This document shows positions 23,737-24,705 of a stretch of 24,705 bases of DNA, piece by piece. Origin of the DNA: a virus. A model generated the notes under the pieces. It made no database searches, was not told where the DNA came from, and saw only the letters and a list, made by a program, of their open reading frames with translations. The stretch is from positions 1-24,705 of IMG/VR virus record IMGVR_UViG_3300037541_000487. One strand, 5' to 3'. Position 1 is the stretch's first letter; the number at the start of each line of letters is the position of its first letter. Made by a program: the position numbers and the translations under genes.

Positions 23737-24173
23737 TGAGTCTTGGATTTATAGCAGAAGCTACGGCAAACAGTGTGACGTGGACAGCGGTAACAGGTGT
23801 GTCATGGGATGGCACAGCCCCCACAGATTTAATTGGTGCCGAATACAACCTAACTAGAGTGGGCAAAAATGTCACAGTCAGCTTACTTTTAGCTTATGAC
23901 ACAGTAGGGGCAACCAACACAAGCGTTGTTATCCCTTGGCAAGCAGAGTGGCCAACACCAAGCAAACCAAGTTTTATTGATGCTGCCCTTGAAGTTTTCG
24001 GTGGGGGGTTCCATATCATAGCAGGGAGTGGGGATGCTGCCCCGACTACTTACACTGCCGCCCCTTATGTTTTAAGGCGAAACGCTGCCAATAACGGTGA
24101 TGAGTATCGTGCCTCTTTTAACAGTTCGGCACGCTCTAACCTTATCGGCTCGTTTACGTACCAAGCAATATAG
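23736..24173 (+). CDS. Spike-tip-like beta protein (145 aa)
   Basis: A 145-aa beta-rich protein. GAEYNLTRVGKNVTVSLLLA followed by an SVVIPW stretch and a Pro-rich turn resembles the spike C-terminal domain (GQYVKVGRLVTCMMRLQLSA, later ISGLPF): both have 'Y..VG..VT', a strand, a Gly-rich turn and a strand ending near Pro. It therefore looks like a free-standing copy of the tip module. It may be a receptor-binding or chaperone subunit, or a remnant of an exchangeable spike end. AGAGGAGG lies upstream and the ATG overlaps the previous stop. Function is inferred. Confidence 0.55.
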   Translation: MSLGFIAEATANSVTWTAVTGVSWDGTAPTDLIGAEYNLTRVGKNVTVSLLLAYDTVGATNTSVVIPWQAEWPTPSKPSFIDAALEVFGGGFHIIAGSGDAAPTTYTAAPYVLRRNAANNGDEYRASFNSSARSNLIGSFTYQAI

Positions 24174-24181
24174 GAAGCCCC

Positions 24182-24508
24182 ATGACAGACTCTCTCCCCG
24201 CCATAATTGACGCTGTACAGAGGCTCCTAGAATCGCCCACAACAGGCGGTTTTGTACTCTGCCTAGTCACACTGGCAGGGGTTGGCTACCTTGTTAAGCT
24301 GGTCATAACCAGTTTCTTGCCAAGGTTAGACAGGCTAGAGCAAGGGATGGCTAACCTCAACTTGACCGCTCAAGCCAACGGCAAACAACTAGAGGGGGTG
24401 GTGGAAGAGCTAAAAGAAGTGGTAAACTGTTTAAAGGATAACCATGAGCCAACGGTTAGGCATTTCCCGCATCACAGCAGAGAACACAGCCAGAGAGGGC
24501 GCAACTAG
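24182..24508 (+). CDS. Single-span membrane protein, lysis candidate (108 aa)
   Basis: A 108-aa protein with a short N-terminal helix, one clear membrane segment at residues about 22-44 (GGFVLCLVTLAGVGYLVKLV), a helical region with coiled-coil character (LDRLEQGMANLNLTAQANGK to about 86) and a His/Arg-rich tail (VRHFPHHSREHSQRGRN). Placed after the tail genes, where lysis genes often lie, it could be a holin-like or spanin-like protein; no lipoprotein signal or endolysin domain is visible. AGGA lies 6 bases before the ATG. The next gene begins right after its stop. A 22-codon frame (24444-24512) overlaps its 3' end but is weakly supported. Confidence 0.5.
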   Translation: MTDSLPAIIDAVQRLLESPTTGGFVLCLVTLAGVGYLVKLVITSFLPRLDRLEQGMANLNLTAQANGKQLEGVVEELKEVVNCLKDNHEPTVRHFPHHSREHSQRGRN

Positions 24509-24705
24509 ATGATACCTATTGTATTTGGGACACTTGAGTTTCTGTTTAAGAGTGGGACGGTGGCCAACCTAGCCCTAGTGGCGTGGACGATTTACCGCCA
24601 TGTTGGGGGCAAGACAGGCTGGCAAGTGGTTTACGACCTTGGCACATCATCGCTGTTGATGCAACTTAAGACTTACCTACCCAAGCGGATGACCGAGAGC
24701 GATTT
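24509..24705 (+). CDS. Partial membrane-associated protein at the right edge
   Basis: An open frame starting at ATG 24509, directly after the previous TAG, with GAGAGGG about 9 bases upstream. It runs off the window after 65 codons. The start MIPIVFGTLEFLFKSGTVAN is followed by LALVAWTIYRH, so the N-terminus is hydrophobic enough for a membrane segment; the rest is amphipathic (GWQVVYDLGTSSLLMQL) and basic (YLPKRMTESD). Adjacent to another membrane protein, it may belong to the lysis module, for example as a holin. It cannot be assigned to a family without its C-terminus. Confidence 0.5.
   Translation, partial: MIPIVFGTLEFLFKSGTVANLALVAWTIYRHVGGKTGWQVVYDLGTSSLLMQLKTYLPKRMTESD

Noticed and set aside
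19417-24173. Diversity-generating retroelement acting on the fibre and spike genes
   Set aside because: No reverse transcriptase, no template repeat and no paired variable repeat were seen in the window.
24444-24512. 22-codon frame with AAGGATAACC before its ATG, overlapping the lysis candidate's 3' end
   Set aside because: Short, no lipoprotein signal to suggest an Rz1-like product, and the main frame explains the region.
1-24705. CRISPR array, tRNA or insertion sequence
   Set aside because: No regularly spaced direct repeats, cloverleaf sequence, transposase or terminal inverted repeats were found.

Overview
The window is a contiguous block of the late (virion) genes of a short-tailed, podovirus-like double-stranded DNA phage or prophage. 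Nearly every gene is on the + strand, with gaps of a few bases or short overlaps. The order is packaging (TerS, TerL), portal, scaffold, coat, head-tail connector, internal virion (ejection) proteins, tail fibre and spike, then lysis candidates. No tail tape measure, major tail tube or sheath gene was recognised, which together with the adaptor, beta-propeller and ejection genes argues for a podovirus. No RNA polymerase, integrase, replication, tRNA or rRNA gene is visible. Base composition looks close to balanced by eye.

Layout. Bases 1-239 are a divergent control region: the start of a leftward gene with its own consensus-like promoter, a rightward promoter with an 18-bp palindrome across its -10 side, and a leader hairpin. 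Bases 240-2417 hold a TerS-like gene, a second DNA-binding gene (HTH plus Cys4 zinc ribbon), and the large terminase. Bases 2462-7916 hold a 51-aa basic protein, portal, an overlapping small gene, scaffold, coat protein and two head-associated proteins. Bases 7925-10221 encode a connector/adaptor and a propeller-like tail protein. Bases 10205-19372 encode a GNAT-like protein and four ejection-type proteins, the largest 1308 aa. Bases 19417-24173 encode fibre and spike proteins, including an 855-aa beta-helix spike. Bases 24182-24705 hold two membrane-protein candidates for lysis, the last one cut by the window end.

How it works together. The terminase packages DNA through the portal into a shell built from coat protein on the scaffold. 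The adaptor and propeller protein form the stubby tail. The ejection proteins are released into the host ahead of the DNA. The fibre and spike bind, and probably cut, surface polysaccharide.

Host. The sequence does not name it. The tetramer GATC was seen only once in 24.7 kb, and CCGG, CGCG and TCGA are also very rare, while CTAG, GGCC and GTAC are common. That suggests a host with several restriction systems. Common CTAG argues against an enteric host; a cyanobacterium or another bacterium rich in restriction systems is possible but unproven.

The most unusual points are the near absence of GATC, the divergent operator region, two TerS-like genes in tandem, three consecutive beta-helix cap modules in the spike, large internal duplications in the 1308-aa ejection protein, and an appended AT-richer domain in the 814-aa ejection protein.
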